Counted from the stretch's first letter, positions 54,395 through 64,000 are shown. The stretch: DNA of 64,000 nucleotides from Prosopocoilus inquinatus (GCA_036172665.1 CM069877.1:16703001-16767000), one strand, 5' to 3'. The notes: a model not told the origin generated them from the sequence alone. Numbers and translations: made by a program.

Positions 54395-55473
54395 TCATTG
54401 ATTCTCGAAGTATTCGCCTTTGACGTCAATAACTTTGCATACGCTCGAACCAATTTCTAAAGCACGTTTTTCATTCTAAAGATGGTACCTCAGAAACCAG
54501 TGTCCGGAATGTTTCAACCGCGCTCGAACCAATTTCTAAAGCACGTTTTTCATTCTAAAGATGGTACCTCAGAAACCAGTGTCCGGAATGTTTCAACCGC
54601 TGCTTCAGCCGACGAAAATCGCTCACCACGCATTTTATTTTTGATATTTGGGAACAAAAAGAAATCATTAGGTGATAAATCAGGTGAATATGGATAATGA
54701 GTCATTAATTCAACATTTTCGCTGGACACAAAGTCAACTGTTTGACGGGCTGAGTGAGAGCTGGCGTTGTCATGATGGAGAATAATTCGTCGATTTCGAT
54801 TGTTTCTTCTTATTTCATCGATTACTTCCGGCAAACAAATTGTAGTATACCAATCAGCATTCACGGTTTTCGATCCTCTAAAGTCACGGTTGCTACATGT
54901 CCAGTTAAACCAAAGAAACAAGCAATCATTTGCTTCGCAGCACTGCGTGAACGGACAACTTTTATTGGTTTTGGTTCATTTTGAAATACCCAAACGGTAG
55001 ATTATTGTTTACTTTCTGGCTCGTACGAATAGATCCACGTTTCGTCACCAGTAACGATGTTATAAACTAAATTTGAACGACCTCCATTGAATTTCTTGAG
55101 CATTTCTTCGCACCATTTGACACGACCCTGTTTTTGCGCTTCTGTTAAATTGGGTGGGATCCAACGACTGCAAAGCTTTCGTACGTTCAAATGGTCATAC
55201 AAAATCTGGTGTATTGCTTTCATGTCAATGCATTTCACGCACGGCATCTACATTAGTGGCAACAACAGATGTTGATGGACGACCTTCACGAAATTCGTCA
55301 CTGAGAGAGGTACGACCACGCTGGAATTCGGCAAACCAATTATAAACACTGCTCTTTGATGGTGCTTCATCTCCAAAAGCCAAATGAAGCCGATCGAGGC
55401 ATTGTTTCGCCGTTAGACCACATTTGAAATCGTAAAAAATCATGGCACGAAAATTTTCACGCGAGATTTCCAT
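54395..55473 (-). pseudogene. mariner transposase copy 2, inactive
   Basis: Starts at ATG 55473 (MEISRENFRAMIFYDFKCG). The HTH part is cut by a 50-bp deletion after VREM (near 55245). Catalytic Asp 1 is in VTGDETWIYSYEP, Asp 2 in HHDNASSHSA, Asp 3 in YSPDLSPNDFFLF. TAA at 55002-55004 (read on the minus strand) and a missing A near 54866-54869 are the same two lesions found in copy 1. A 79-bp tandem duplication adds a further shift near the C-terminus. Confidence 0.88.
54442..54599. repeat. 79-bp tandem duplication in mariner copy 2
   Basis: Two identical units start CGCTCGAACCAATTTC at 54442 and 54521 and end GTTTCAACCG. Copy 1 has one unit. 79 is not a multiple of three. Confidence 0.88.
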
Positions 55474-55633
55474 GTTTACACAAAATTACTTTTTGTCAAA
55501 TGCTGTACAAACAAAACTAGTTCACTTGGATAGGAACTGTCAATTGAATTATATCCGAGAAAATATGACAGTTGATAAATGCTAACAATTCTAGATCTAC
55601 TAGATTCCAGAAAATTTTCCAGCAGCCCACGTA

Positions 55634-56370
55634 TACTCAAGAACATAAAATTTTCATTATTGAATCTTAATTTCAAAATGGTACTTACGGAGAATATTCT
55701 TTAAGGACAATCCTGTTAGCTCTACAACAAATTTATTTTTTAAAGATCGCAATTAAATTTCAGACAATAGTTACTTTAAATGTGTAGGTTAGACAGATTT
55801 GTTAATTGTCAAGAATGATTGAAAATTATGCAGAGATGAATCAAGATACGACATGAGCTCTAATTTCCAAAGCCACCCTTTATGGTATTTAAGGAAAAAA
55901 CACGTAGCATATATTACACAAGAATACGACAAACTTCTAAAAAATCAGATAAGATATTAACTGTTCACGATCTATTCAGGCTCTAGAAGGTTGTGCTTTT
56001 TTAGTACAGTTAGGTGCATGTATTTAATGAAAGTCAAAATCTGACCTGAAAAAAATAATATCAGTGTCACCTCAGTTCTACTGACTACTGTTAATTAATT
56101 AATTAATTAATACATAAATAACATGACCAGGGAAGAATGATTAAAGTAAAAAGTAATTTTAAACAAATACTGTCAAAAGCAAAAAAATGTAGACAAAAAG
56201 AGTTTCGCGTAATTATTCTTTCTCAAAATGAAATGAAGATAAATAATAATAAATAAGATGACTTTACAGATAACATTTAAAAAAATGAAAGCTTTCAGAT
56301 TTAACAACGTTAAGGCTTGAAATGGACAAAATTATGAAGGGAAAAACACTCAACGTTTCGCTATTGATTA
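55634..56370. other. No gene recognised; TTAA run and half a MITE
   Basis: (TTAA)n at about 56091-56113. From 56168 to 56340 a half copy of the palindromic MITE at 9771-10004 (TAATTATTCTTTCTCAAAAT, GATGACTTTACAGATAAC). Confidence 0.5.
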
Positions 56371-56478
56371 TATAATTTGTTCACAAATTAAAAGACCACT
56401 GGCGGCGTTATCTTGTGAAAAATACAACCGGCAACAGGGTCCTAGTTAAAAATTTGGTAACAATATTGGCAAGGTTTC
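56371..56478. mobile_element. TA-flanked element TTGTTCACAAATT, copy c, end fragment
   Basis: TATAATTTGTTCACAAATTA, AAAGACCACTGGCGGCGTTA and ACAACCGGCAACAGGGTCCT match the inverted right end of copies a and b for about 100 bp; the other end is absent. Confidence 0.65.
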
Positions 56479-56754
56479 TTTCTTCCTCAACACCGGAATA
56501 AAAATTATAGCACGTTGTACTGCCAATACATAAACAGTAAAATCATTATGTCAAAACACATTCGGACACATGTGAACGAACACGTTCACACGTCCGTTTG
56601 TGTTATCCGATTCGTACATCAGACGTCGGATATCGGATATAATAAGAACTAGGGTTTAATCCATATACTCTTATTTACAACTGTTATTTGCCGCAGAAAA
56701 TAACATCAATTTTATGTCATTTTTAATAAAAGAAACTTACTTTCTTTAGTAGAG

Positions 56755-56885
56755 ATTTGAGAACGGATGCTTCAAAATCACCTGAAACTTGAATAATATA
56801 ATTTGCAAAAGAAAACGTATTTCTTTACACAAGCAAAAGTATAACAGTTTTATGGGATTTTGAAGCATCCGCTCTTCAAATCTTT
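56755..56885. repeat. Inverted repeat, arms of about 35 bp
   Basis: GATTTGAGAACGGATGCTTC, AAAATC at the left pairs with GATTTTGAAGCATCCGCTCT, TCAAATC at the right over a loop of about 65 bp. Probably a small MITE. Confidence 0.6.
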
Positions 56886-56961
56886 TCTTTCGAGCGCTAC
56901 CTCCGGAAGCAAGTAGGTGGTCGGCGTAATTTTCTTAAGTTCCTGAGATCTTTTACTAATG

Positions 56962-57080
56962 GCCATTATCATAATATGACTTTAAATTTAAAGTTACTTT
57001 TGGCCGTTTTCATAATCGGACTTTAAGGAAGCTTTAATTTAAAATCACTTTATGAATAGGGAATCAAATGTATTTTTTTA
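56962..57080. mobile_element. MITE GGCCGTTTTCATAAT, rearranged copy
   Basis: An inverted right-end piece (56964-57000) is joined to a left part (57002-57080) that stops where the hammerhead-family copy begins. The remainder of the MITE is not on the other side, so the locus has been rearranged. Confidence 0.6.
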
Positions 57081-57242
57081 GAACAGATAAAATAGCGACA
57101 TCTTACTATCGCTTTTTGACCTGACATTGCAGTAGGATAGACAAATTGAAGCGGGATTTGCTCCTAATAAGTCCCCCATGCAAGGCGGCCATGTTTGCTG
57201 TCAAGGATAATGAAAATTTTTCTAAAAATTTTCATTATCCTT
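57081..57242 (+). mobile_element. Hammerhead-family copy with 3' snap-back, no ribozyme
   Basis: GAACAGATAAAATAGCGACA through GCTCCTAA and CCCCCATGCAAGGCGGCCAT follow R1 at 15469 closely. The end is a perfect 19 + 2 + 19 bp palindrome at 57203-57242 (AAGGATAATGAAAATTTTT). Target duplications were not found. Confidence 0.75.
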
Positions 57243-57690
57243 AATTACAAGAGTCTTGTAGAGATACTTTCAAAAACTTCAGCCTGTTAACGTTTCCGGC
57301 AATTTATATCTATAAATGCTTACTATATGTTAAGGTCAACATTAACAAATTTAAAAGAAACTCTAGTTTTCATGATTACCATACTAGCACAAAAAATTCG
57401 CTTTCTATCCAATCTCATAATTCCACTAAATTTGAGCAATCACCGACGTATATGGGTCTCAAATTTTATAATAAATTGCCGGAGTCGTTGCGGACTCAAA
57501 ACCTGAGTTCTTTTAAAAGATCTATAAAAAAAATATTATCCGGTAAAGCATACTGCTCTACAAAGAAATTCCTTGGGGACTCTAGCTTAATTTAGCTAAC
57601 ACTTTACGTATTTTAGATTCGTAGATTAGATTGACACCCATTGTTTATCAATGGCCAAGTATAAATAAAGAATTTGAATTTGAATTATGG
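57243..57690 (+). pseudogene. LINE C-terminal remnant with (TTTGAA)n tail
   Basis: The frame to TAG at about 57594 reads TFPAIYIYKCLLYVKV, then FHDYHTSTKNSLSI, PTYMGLKFYNKLPESLR, SSFKRSIKKILSG. This is the conserved ORF2 C-terminus, with no RT domain. The 3' UTR of about 90 bp ends AATAAAGAATTTGAATTTGA. A third LINE family by its tail. Confidence 0.78.
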
Positions 57691-58780
57691 GGTTAGGAGA
57701 TTATAGGGTTTAATATATTCTGTTTATAGAACCCTGATATATCTTGCGATAAGAAATCAAGTCAAACTACTGAGTAACGTAGTTATTGAAGTCATCGGCT
57801 ATGGGGTTAGGGGGTTTGGAGTTAAATTTGTAGGGTTACAGCTTGTGAGTGCACAGCTCCCTTTACAGGAACGTTTATGTCTGGGTTCTGGGGTTATATG
57901 GGGTTATTGGTAAAACCTGACGTGATGGAATTAAATGGATCGCGGATTTGGATTCAGCGACCTCGAAAACATGCAGTAGACTTAGTCCAATCTCCAGATC
58001 TGAAAAAAATGTAGGGTTGTTTATTTTTTGTCCAGGTGAAAGTGCTTATGATAATCGAAAGTCATCTTCATATTTTTAAATGGGTCCTACATGTTTTTTT
58101 TTCTTAATAGAGAAGCTCGAAGTTCAGATTCTCAACTTCATGCCATACAATTTTGATTATACCAATCTTCCTCTGAACTTTGTTGATTCGAAGATATTTA
58201 TCGCCCTAATAGTTATTACCCTACCCTGTATATAACGTGCCCCAGTCAAGACTTTCACCCCTAATATCTTTATTTTCGACAGTTTTGCTCGTGAGAAATG
58301 CAGAAAGGATATGAAACAACCAAGTTTGCGAAACGTCAAGTAAGTAATAAAATTATATTTTAGCTCGTTTCTAAACTGTTTTATTTGTTTCATATTCTTT
58401 CCTAATATCTTTGTTATTTTTCGATGAATTTTGCTACCTTTAATAAAAACCAAATATTCATTCAACGATTTCTATACAATAATATTTTACGAGTATCTAT
58501 GTATTTTCTGAAAAGTATGTTTTGCTTGGTTTAATAAAAAAATCATAAACATGATTATTTTTGATCCACAAGAATTCAGTTTTTAGGTAAATTTTCGTCT
58601 ACGCAAGAACCGAGGCGCAAATGTTCAATTTTAAGTCTTGACCTGTGGGATTATTGAGTACCTTTTCTTGAAATGGTGCAAATGTATCGGCAGCGCAAGT
58701 GTCCCAGATTCTTGAAGAACATACTAAAAGAAGTCTAATCTAATACGTAAAGCCTAGTTTAAACGCATCCAGACATGCAA
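57691..58780. other. No gene recognised
   Basis: GGGGTT-rich stretch at 57690-57920 with irregular GGGGTTAGG words, not a telomeric array. A 102-residue minus frame (58157-58465) has no recognised features. Confidence 0.4.
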
Positions 58781-58781
58781 G

Positions 58782-58847
58782 ATATTTATTGCGGATCAAT
58801 TTCTGATTGGGTCTAGAACCAATCAGAAATTGATCCGCAATAAATAT
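58782..58847. repeat. Perfect hairpin, 29-bp stem, 8-nt loop
   Basis: ATATTTATTGCGGATCAATT to GATTGG (58782-58810), loop GTCTAGAA, then the exact complement (58819-58847). Weaker pairing extends a little further on both sides. Confidence 0.85.
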
Positions 58848-59399
58848 TTTGCGTACCTGGAAATTTCAGGCTGGAATGCTTTTGGACTAAGCTTAATTAA
58901 TAATGCTTCGATAGGAAAAAAAAATTTAAAAAATGCATGGAAATTTCTAGGGTGCGTAGTCGAAGTAGACACCAGTATACAGTACGCTTTTGTTGTAGAC
59001 AGAACCTTGGTTAATTTTGCTATACAGTGCTTTTTTTTAATTGTGGTCACAGAAATTTACGTGCTAAAAATTTTGCCTCATGTTAACGTATGTTCTGCTA
59101 AAAAATTTAAACAAATTTTTGTTTCTAATAACGCTGCTACTATTAAAAATATATAAACGAACATTTCCACGTCTTATCACCTTACGTTTTTTGGATAGGC
59201 ATTTTTGATATACAATGACCAGCAGAAAATTATATGAGAAACTCTTTTATCAATGATTTCTCAGAGAAACGATTCTTAATGAAAGATCTTACATCTTCCC
59301 AAACTCACAATTCAAATAACAAAATTTGTATACCTTTACTCATGTACCGAAGAGTTAAATGTTAAATTTGCGTCATTAATAAATAGACCCAAAATTTGT
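58848..59399. other. No gene supported
   Basis: An open frame of 108 codons (58830-59156) begins inside the hairpin, has no recognised domain and is best left uncalled. Confidence 0.35.
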
Positions 59400-59895
59400 C
59401 ATTTTTCCGCCACTCCATATAAAATTAGGGTTGATTAAACAGTTGATTAAACAGCCTTCGATAAAGAAAATGAAGGTTTTAAATATCTCAAGGTTAAATT
59501 TCCGAAGTTGAGCAATGCCAAAATCCATGAGAGAAAAATGGAAACCTTTAAAGAAAAAACGAACAATCTTGAACTTGCTCCCTGGAATTCATTTTCGAAA
59601 ATTTGTGAAAATTTTCTTGGGAATAAGAAGAGTTCAAATTACAAATAAATGGTGGAAGGTTTATTGATAAATTATAAAAATTTAGGTAGTCATATGTCAT
59701 TAAAGGTTTATTTTTTGCACTCTCACCTGGATATCTTGCCCAACAATTTAGGTAATTAGTGACGAGCAGGGTGAAAGGTTTCATCAGGATATTAGTGTCA
59801 GAGAAAGAAGGTACCAAGGTAGATGGGATCCTGCTATGATGGGCGAATGTCGGTTTCTTCAAACAGAAGACGATACTCCTCATAAAAAGAAAAAA
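59400..59895 (+). pseudogene. Degenerate arthropod repeat protein, function unknown
   Basis: Colinear blocks: PPLHIKLGLIKQ; AFDKENEGFKYLKVKFPKLS; NSFSKICENFLGNKKSSNYK; MSLKVYFLHSHLDILPNNLG; SDEQGERFHQDISVRERRYQ; GRWDPAMM. This block order is one I recognise from many multi-copy arthropod hypothetical proteins (LHIKLGL ... NFLGN ... FLHSHLDxFPxNxGxxSDEqGERFHQDI ... RYQGxW). Two in-frame stops (after NYK and after NNLGN) and a 12-bp tandem duplication (TTGATTAAACAG twice) break it. It probably belongs to a mobile element; no catalytic assignment is made. Confidence 0.65.
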
Positions 59896-60320
59896 ATGGC
59901 GTTATTTTATATCAAATTTGATAGTAGATCCCTACATTGAAACACCTGAGATTTTCGTTCCCTTATTTTCCATTATTTTATGTTGTTATTTTTGCAATTT
60001 TGTTTAATGACGATGTTGACCCGATGAAGGTGTAAAAGCCGAAACCGGTTGTCAAATAAATATCGAGAGAAAATATTGAAGTATTATTCTTAACTCAGTT
60101 ATCATATTACCCACTTTTTTGATATGAATACTTATTTTATTAAGGTAACGGTGGTAACTAACTTCTTTTTAATTTTTTGCTTTATTTTGAAGTTAGGCAA
60201 CATTTTTTAATTAGAAATATTTCACATGTTTGTGTCCTTGTTTATTTTAATCGTGACCTTCCACCTCCACTCCCAGTGGGTGGGACTGGGGGCAACTTTG
60301 AAATCGCAAATAGGAACCAC
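59896..60320. other. No protein gene; hammerhead-like motif inside
   Basis: Only the motif at 60016-60055 stands out. TTTTTTGATATG and flanks show nothing else. Confidence 0.4.
60016..60055 (+). ncRNA. Hammerhead-like motif, near-consensus
   Basis: Stem I TTGAC / GTCAA (5 of 5); core CCGATGA (U4 changed to C; otherwise CUGAUGA); stem II GGT/GCC with one G-U; GAAA at 60041-60044; stem III CC/GG without loop; T-T cleavage position at 60049-60050. AATAAA follows at once. The core change and the UU cleavage site predict weak or no activity. Confidence 0.62.
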
Positions 60321-60535
60321 CATTTTTTTATTGCAGACTCTAATTCTACGCCTCAAACTACGTAAGACTTGTCCGAATCTTTGTTTTGGACTCCTAGCCG
60401 ATGGCGTTGAATTTTTGCAAAACCTATCTTTATAGGTTTTGCAAGAATTCAACGCCAAGAATCCAAAACAAAGATTCGGACAAATCTTGCGCAGTTTGAA
60501 GCACAGAATCCGAATCTGCAATAAAAAAATGTCCA
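60321..60535. repeat. Imperfect palindrome, arms of about 105 bp
   Basis: The left arm (TTTTTTTATTGCAGACTC ... GTCCGAATCTTTGTTTTGGA ... GGCGTTGAATTTTTGCAAAA) meets its inverted copy at about 60430 with a loop of about 4 nt. Identity is highest near the centre. Confidence 0.8.
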
Positions 60536-60536
60536 T

Positions 60537-60740
60537 TGCTGTAGCGTGTGACACCGAAGATGCGTTGAAACTAACAATCCTAAAATTTATTTGTCAGTTT
60601 AAGGGTTGGTGTAATGCAAATAAACTAATTTTAACTGTACATAAAACACAGCGTCTATAATTCAAACATAATAAACCAATTTCTGTGGCGGACTTAAATT
60701 GTACACCGACCACTAAATTGTTGGGACTGACACCGATGAG
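60537..60740 (+). pseudogene. LINE RT fragment downstream of the YADD box
   Basis: VACDTEDALKLTILKFICQF, KGWCNANKLILTVHKTQ, then ISVADLN and TKLLGL match the segment after the catalytic box (LxxxLxxWCxANKLxLNxxKT ... FLG). A stop follows KTQRL, then similarity resumes. Only about 65 residues remain. Confidence 0.65.
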
Positions 60741-61475
60741 AAGTTAGCAATAAAATTCCAGCAATAAAATTATGAAATTTCAAAACGCTGCCCCCGCTTA
60801 AATAACGATCACAGATCAATAATATGTAATCTATTACAAAGAGTATAATGTGTAGATTCCCCGCATATGAAGAAACTGAAAAAATATTTGATATTAATTT
60901 AACTATGACTATTTAAACCAGCATAAGATCATATATCGCACCAAAACAATTGCTTTCACTGAAATTTTCACACAGTCATAAAGTAAACATACATAACTAT
61001 TTAATCATGCCTTTAGAAAGTTTTAGCCGGTTGGTTTGAAGTAATTAGAAATTAATTAAAAGTGACGCTCAGACCAATGAAACAGTACCAACTTCAAATG
61101 TTTATAATTTTTCTCACAACACTTGCATAAAAATTCTGTTTGCAGAATATGAAAGCATGGATCGAAATCTATCGTTTAAGCCACCTCTGAGTTTTAGCCG
61201 GTTGGTTTGAAGTAATTAGAAATTAATAAATTGTGACGTTTGCAAGAATAAAAAAAAAACGTTACATTGCGCTTTGGGAATTATGGCCAAGGTCTGAACT
61301 TTGCATTGAGGACACAGGGTGTTGAAATTTTTTTTTATAGGCACACAACAACTTCGTTATTATGGAAGGTACGAAGTCGTTCAGATTGGCAAAAATATAC
61401 TGCTTTTACTCAAGATTAGTAATTAAGCATTGTTCATGCGTAAGCTGATCGGATCAGTCAGATTACGGTGGAATT

Positions 61476-61535
61476 CTCGATATGTTCTTCTTCTGATGAG
61501 GCTTCAATTAGGGCCGAAATCGCTATGAGAACCCT
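61476..61535 (+). ncRNA. Decayed hammerhead-like sequence
   Basis: CTGATGA (61493-61499), stem II GGCTT-CAATTA-GGGCC and GAAA (61516-61519) are intact. Stem III (TCGC) does not close, and stem I is only GTTCT/AGAAC set off from the core. Upstream ACGGTGGAATTCTCGATATG loosely parallels the 5' strand of the 20.8 kb family. Confidence 0.4.
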
Positions 61536-62281
61536 GTTGCAATTTAGCTGAATTGTAGCAGATTTTTAATGATTTTTTTTAATGATGAGTACAAATATCG
61601 CAATAACTCCTTTATTATTTGTTCTGAGCTTAAGTAGTAAAGAGTACTTTATATTTAGAATTTACTATTCTTTCGTTTCACAACAAAAAATACGGAATAT
61701 TTCATTAATGAAAAGTTTACATGTGAAGATATTATGAGAACGCGATGCGTAATTGTTTTTTTTTGGTATCGCCGCTTAATTGTGGGTTCATTATTGCTGA
61801 TGATTTGAACGATTTCGTACTTTAATAATTATGAAGTTATTGTATACATTCAGTGTTTCCCAAAAGTAACGGATAAATTCTATAAAATGGTTAAGAAAAA
61901 AAAGAATTCTCAGGTCGATTTTTATTTCTAAATCATCATTTGAGGGTGTAATTTTCAATCCCCCATCTCTAAGCTATAACAACCCCAACTTGAAAAATTC
62001 AAGTAGCAAAGTACCCCTTGTGATACCTCGTTAAATAACACCTTTAATGCTGAAAATTTGTTAAAACTTGCGGTTTATATTGGATTTTCTCTTAATTCAG
62101 AAGGGCATTATTCGAATCGTGAATCGATATTTTTAGACATCTATCTCCAACCATCTTTTCTATTTGCAAATTTTTCTTCTTCCCACATATTATTTGTGCA
62201 TCATAGTATTTTTATTTCAGCTTTAATCATTCGCGATTACTGAGAATCACTGGGACACACTGTATAACGGAAACTTTGATC

Positions 62282-62979
62282 ACCCTATACAGACTGTTTA
62301 AAAATAACTCGGCACTACTGCAAACTATTTAATTATTAAAGTTACAGATCAATTCAATTAGCAAACTAGTAGTATCTTTCGTCCTGATTGCAACGATGCA
62401 TTCAAAAAAAAAAAATTGAACATCGCATTTACGAAACAAAGAGAATAGAACACTTTTTTTAAATACACCCTGTATATTATTATATGTTTATAAACAAGAA
62501 TTTTTATAAGATGTATTTTCTGGCCCAGAACATGCATCTTATGAAAATTCCTTTTATTAAAAGATTTTTACAAAACTCAGACAAAAACACCTTTTATAAT
62601 AAACAAATAAACCAAAATTAATGTTTTCAAATACATACACGGTTTTCAAATGTTTTGTTCTTGAAACACAGCCATCTTAATGAATTTGTAAAAAATCAAA
62701 ATACCTTCTTTATTTATTAATTTCCGATAAAATGATAAAGAATAATTTTAATTCAGAATTTTATTCTCTATCGATTGGTCAAATAATATATAGCGTGTTC
62801 CATTTAAAAGAGTGTTCTATTCTTTTTACTTCGTAAACGCGTTGTTCATTTTTTGTTTGTATGCATCGTTGCAATCAGCGCAAAAAAATACTACTAATTT
62901 AAATATTGCTAATTTAACCGGATCTGTAACTTTAATAATAAAAAAGTTAGTTATTTTTGAACAGTCTGTGTACAGTGAC
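62282..62979. repeat. Inverted pair of a 190-bp repeat
   Basis: 62282-62475 and 62789-62979 are inverted copies (GTGTTCTATTCT, TGCATCGTTGCAATCA, TCTGTAACTTTAATAAT, ACAGTCTGT). The TACACCCTGTATA-type edges suggest MITE ends. Either two insertions or the terminal repeats of one 700-bp element nested in the larger one. Confidence 0.7.
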
Positions 62980-64000
62980 AGCTAAAACGTTCGCACCATA
63001 TGGGAAATTTTTTTATTATTGATTTGTTGTATGGCAAAAAAATAGCACTTATTTAGGGTACGAAAATTACAAAAAAAAATTGTAATTTGGAATTGTTGGG
63101 CAAACTAGACAAAATTTTAGTAGGATTGTATAAGTATTTACAAAATGTGTTTCTTGATTACTCTTCGACCTAATACTTCTGAATAAAAGATTTCCGGTTT
63201 CCTCAGTTTTGCTAAAGATCTGAAGCAGCTAATGGAAATTTGTCAGTTAACTCATCCGAATGGTTAGCTTATTCATTTATGTTTATAAAAAATATTCAAT
63301 AGAATAAAATTTGTTCTTGTGTTCTTACCTGTTGCACGCACCAGAAAATTTGAAACGTTTCTGTGCCAGGCCTTTTTACTTAAGATATCGTGTTATTGTT
63401 TTTGATTTCTTCATAATACATTTCTCGTAACCCTAATTTAGAATGAGCAGATCGAAAATTGCAAGAATTACTTCTACTTTTTGGTTTGGCCCGTTTAAAT
63501 TCGTACTTATAAAATCAATACTTTTCGTAATAGCCTTGAAATATTTACTGTTTGTACAAATCTCGATTCTTTAAGTACAAAATAATTCAGAAGGGACAAT
63601 GTAAAGTTAATATTGTTTTACTCTTGCCAATGTCACAACTTATTACTTTGTAATAATTGGTACTGTTTGATTGGTCCGAGCGTCACTTTTAATTAATTTC
63701 TAACTACCTCAAATCAACCGGCTAAAACTCAGAGGGCGGTTTAAACGATAGATTTCGATCCGTGCTTTCACATTCTGCAAACAGAATTTATATGCAAGTA
63801 TTGTGAGAAAAGTTAAGAACATTTGAAGTTGGTACTGTTTCATTGGTCTGAGCGTCACTTTTAATTAATTTCTAATTACTTCAATTCAACCGGCTAAAAC
63901 TTTCTAAAGGCATTATTAAATAGATATGTATGTTTAATTTATGACTGTATGAAAATTTTCTGTGAAAGCAATTGTTTTGGTGCGATATATGAATAATGAC

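Larger units (their letters stand above)
54329..55631 (-). mobile_element. mariner element, copy 2, both ends intact
   Basis: Terminal repeats CGTGGGCTGCTGGAAAAGTT and, inverted, CGTGGGCTGCTGGAAAATTT continue with TCTGGA, flanked by TA. About 1.30 kb, the normal mariner length. Same subfamily as 5240-6475. Confidence 0.9.
60930..63991. mobile_element. Large element with modular 310-340 bp terminal inverted repeats
   Basis: The left arm 60930-61240 and right arm 63655-63991 are inverted copies: CATATATCGCACCAAAACAA, TTGCTTTCAC, CTTTAGAAAGTTTTAGCCGG, AGTGACGCTCAGACCAATGA and others. Each arm holds two direct copies of a block of about 48 bp (TTTTAGCCGGTTG ... AATTAATTAAAAGTGACG) about 130 bp apart. 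The interior of 2.4 kb has no recognisable gene. The right edge lies only 9 bp from the window end, so the target duplication could not be checked. Confidence 0.75.

Noticed and set aside
57690..57920. GGGGTTAGG-like words considered as interstitial telomere repeat
   Set aside because: No regular TTAGG array; words are scattered and of varied length.
58830..59156. 108-codon open frame beside the 29-bp hairpin
   Set aside because: Starts inside the hairpin, hydrophobic low-complexity composition, no recognised similarity.
59548..59883. 111-codon minus-strand frame
   Set aside because: It is the antisense of the degenerate repeat protein read on the plus strand.
1..64000. tRNA and rRNA genes
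   Set aside because: No cloverleaf with T-loop GGTTCRANNCC or rRNA core sequence was noticed by eye; a covariance scan would be needed to exclude them.

Overview
The window reads as AT-rich intergenic and intronic DNA of an arthropod, most likely an insect. It is packed with old and young transposable elements: CR1/Jockey-type LINEs with ATT tails, mariner, Tc1, IS630-like transposons whose transposase starts with a DUF4817-type domain, hAT, pogo/Tigger, an LTR retrotransposon, and many palindromic MITEs. Only two segments look like exons of an ordinary host gene, both on the + strand: 42943-43173 and 53271-53370. They have good splice sites and compatible phase, so everything between them is probably one intron of about 10 kb filled with repeats.

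Layout. 0.5-3.8 kb: nearly complete LINE with one frameshift. 3.8-7.5 kb: MITEs, a foldback element and a dead mariner. 7.6-10.7 kb: hAT-like element with nested MITEs. 11.1-13.8 kb: IS630-like transposase split by a hAT that itself contains a second hAT. 14.0-15.3 kb: element with arms of about 400 bp. 15.4-16.4 kb: nested MITEs and a solo LTR with its own core promoter. 17.8-19.2 kb: Tc1. 20.6-23.3 kb: cluster of a short retroposon carrying hammerhead ribozymes. 23.3-24.6 kb: pogo element with a nested hAT. 25-27 kb: MITE and LINE remnant. 28.2-29.9 kb: IS630-like element one base away from an open transposase. 33.4-41.3 kb: second LINE, interrupted in its 3' UTR by a pol-less LTR element on the minus strand. 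43.9-46.7 kb: dead hAT and mariner genes. 48.7-56.5 kb: three copies of one TA-flanked element, a hAT with perfect 8-bp target duplications, and a second mariner. 57-60.7 kb: LINE tails, palindromes and a degenerate arthropod repeat protein. 60.9-64 kb: large element with modular terminal inverted repeats.

The most unusual content is a family of about 297 bp found in at least eight pieces. Full copies have 11-13 bp target-site duplications, which implies copying through RNA. In three places the family carries a minimal type I hammerhead ribozyme: CUGANGA, a closed stem II, GAAA, a tiny palindromic stem III, a UA or UC cleavage position, and a 7-bp stem I that extends into an imperfect 45-bp helix. 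Two further hammerhead-like motifs (32657-32698 minus, 60016-60055 plus) and one very decayed one (61493) have different sequences. Hammerheads of this type are known from Penelope-like elements and animal retrozymes. Whether these copies cleave or are transcribed cannot be seen from sequence alone.
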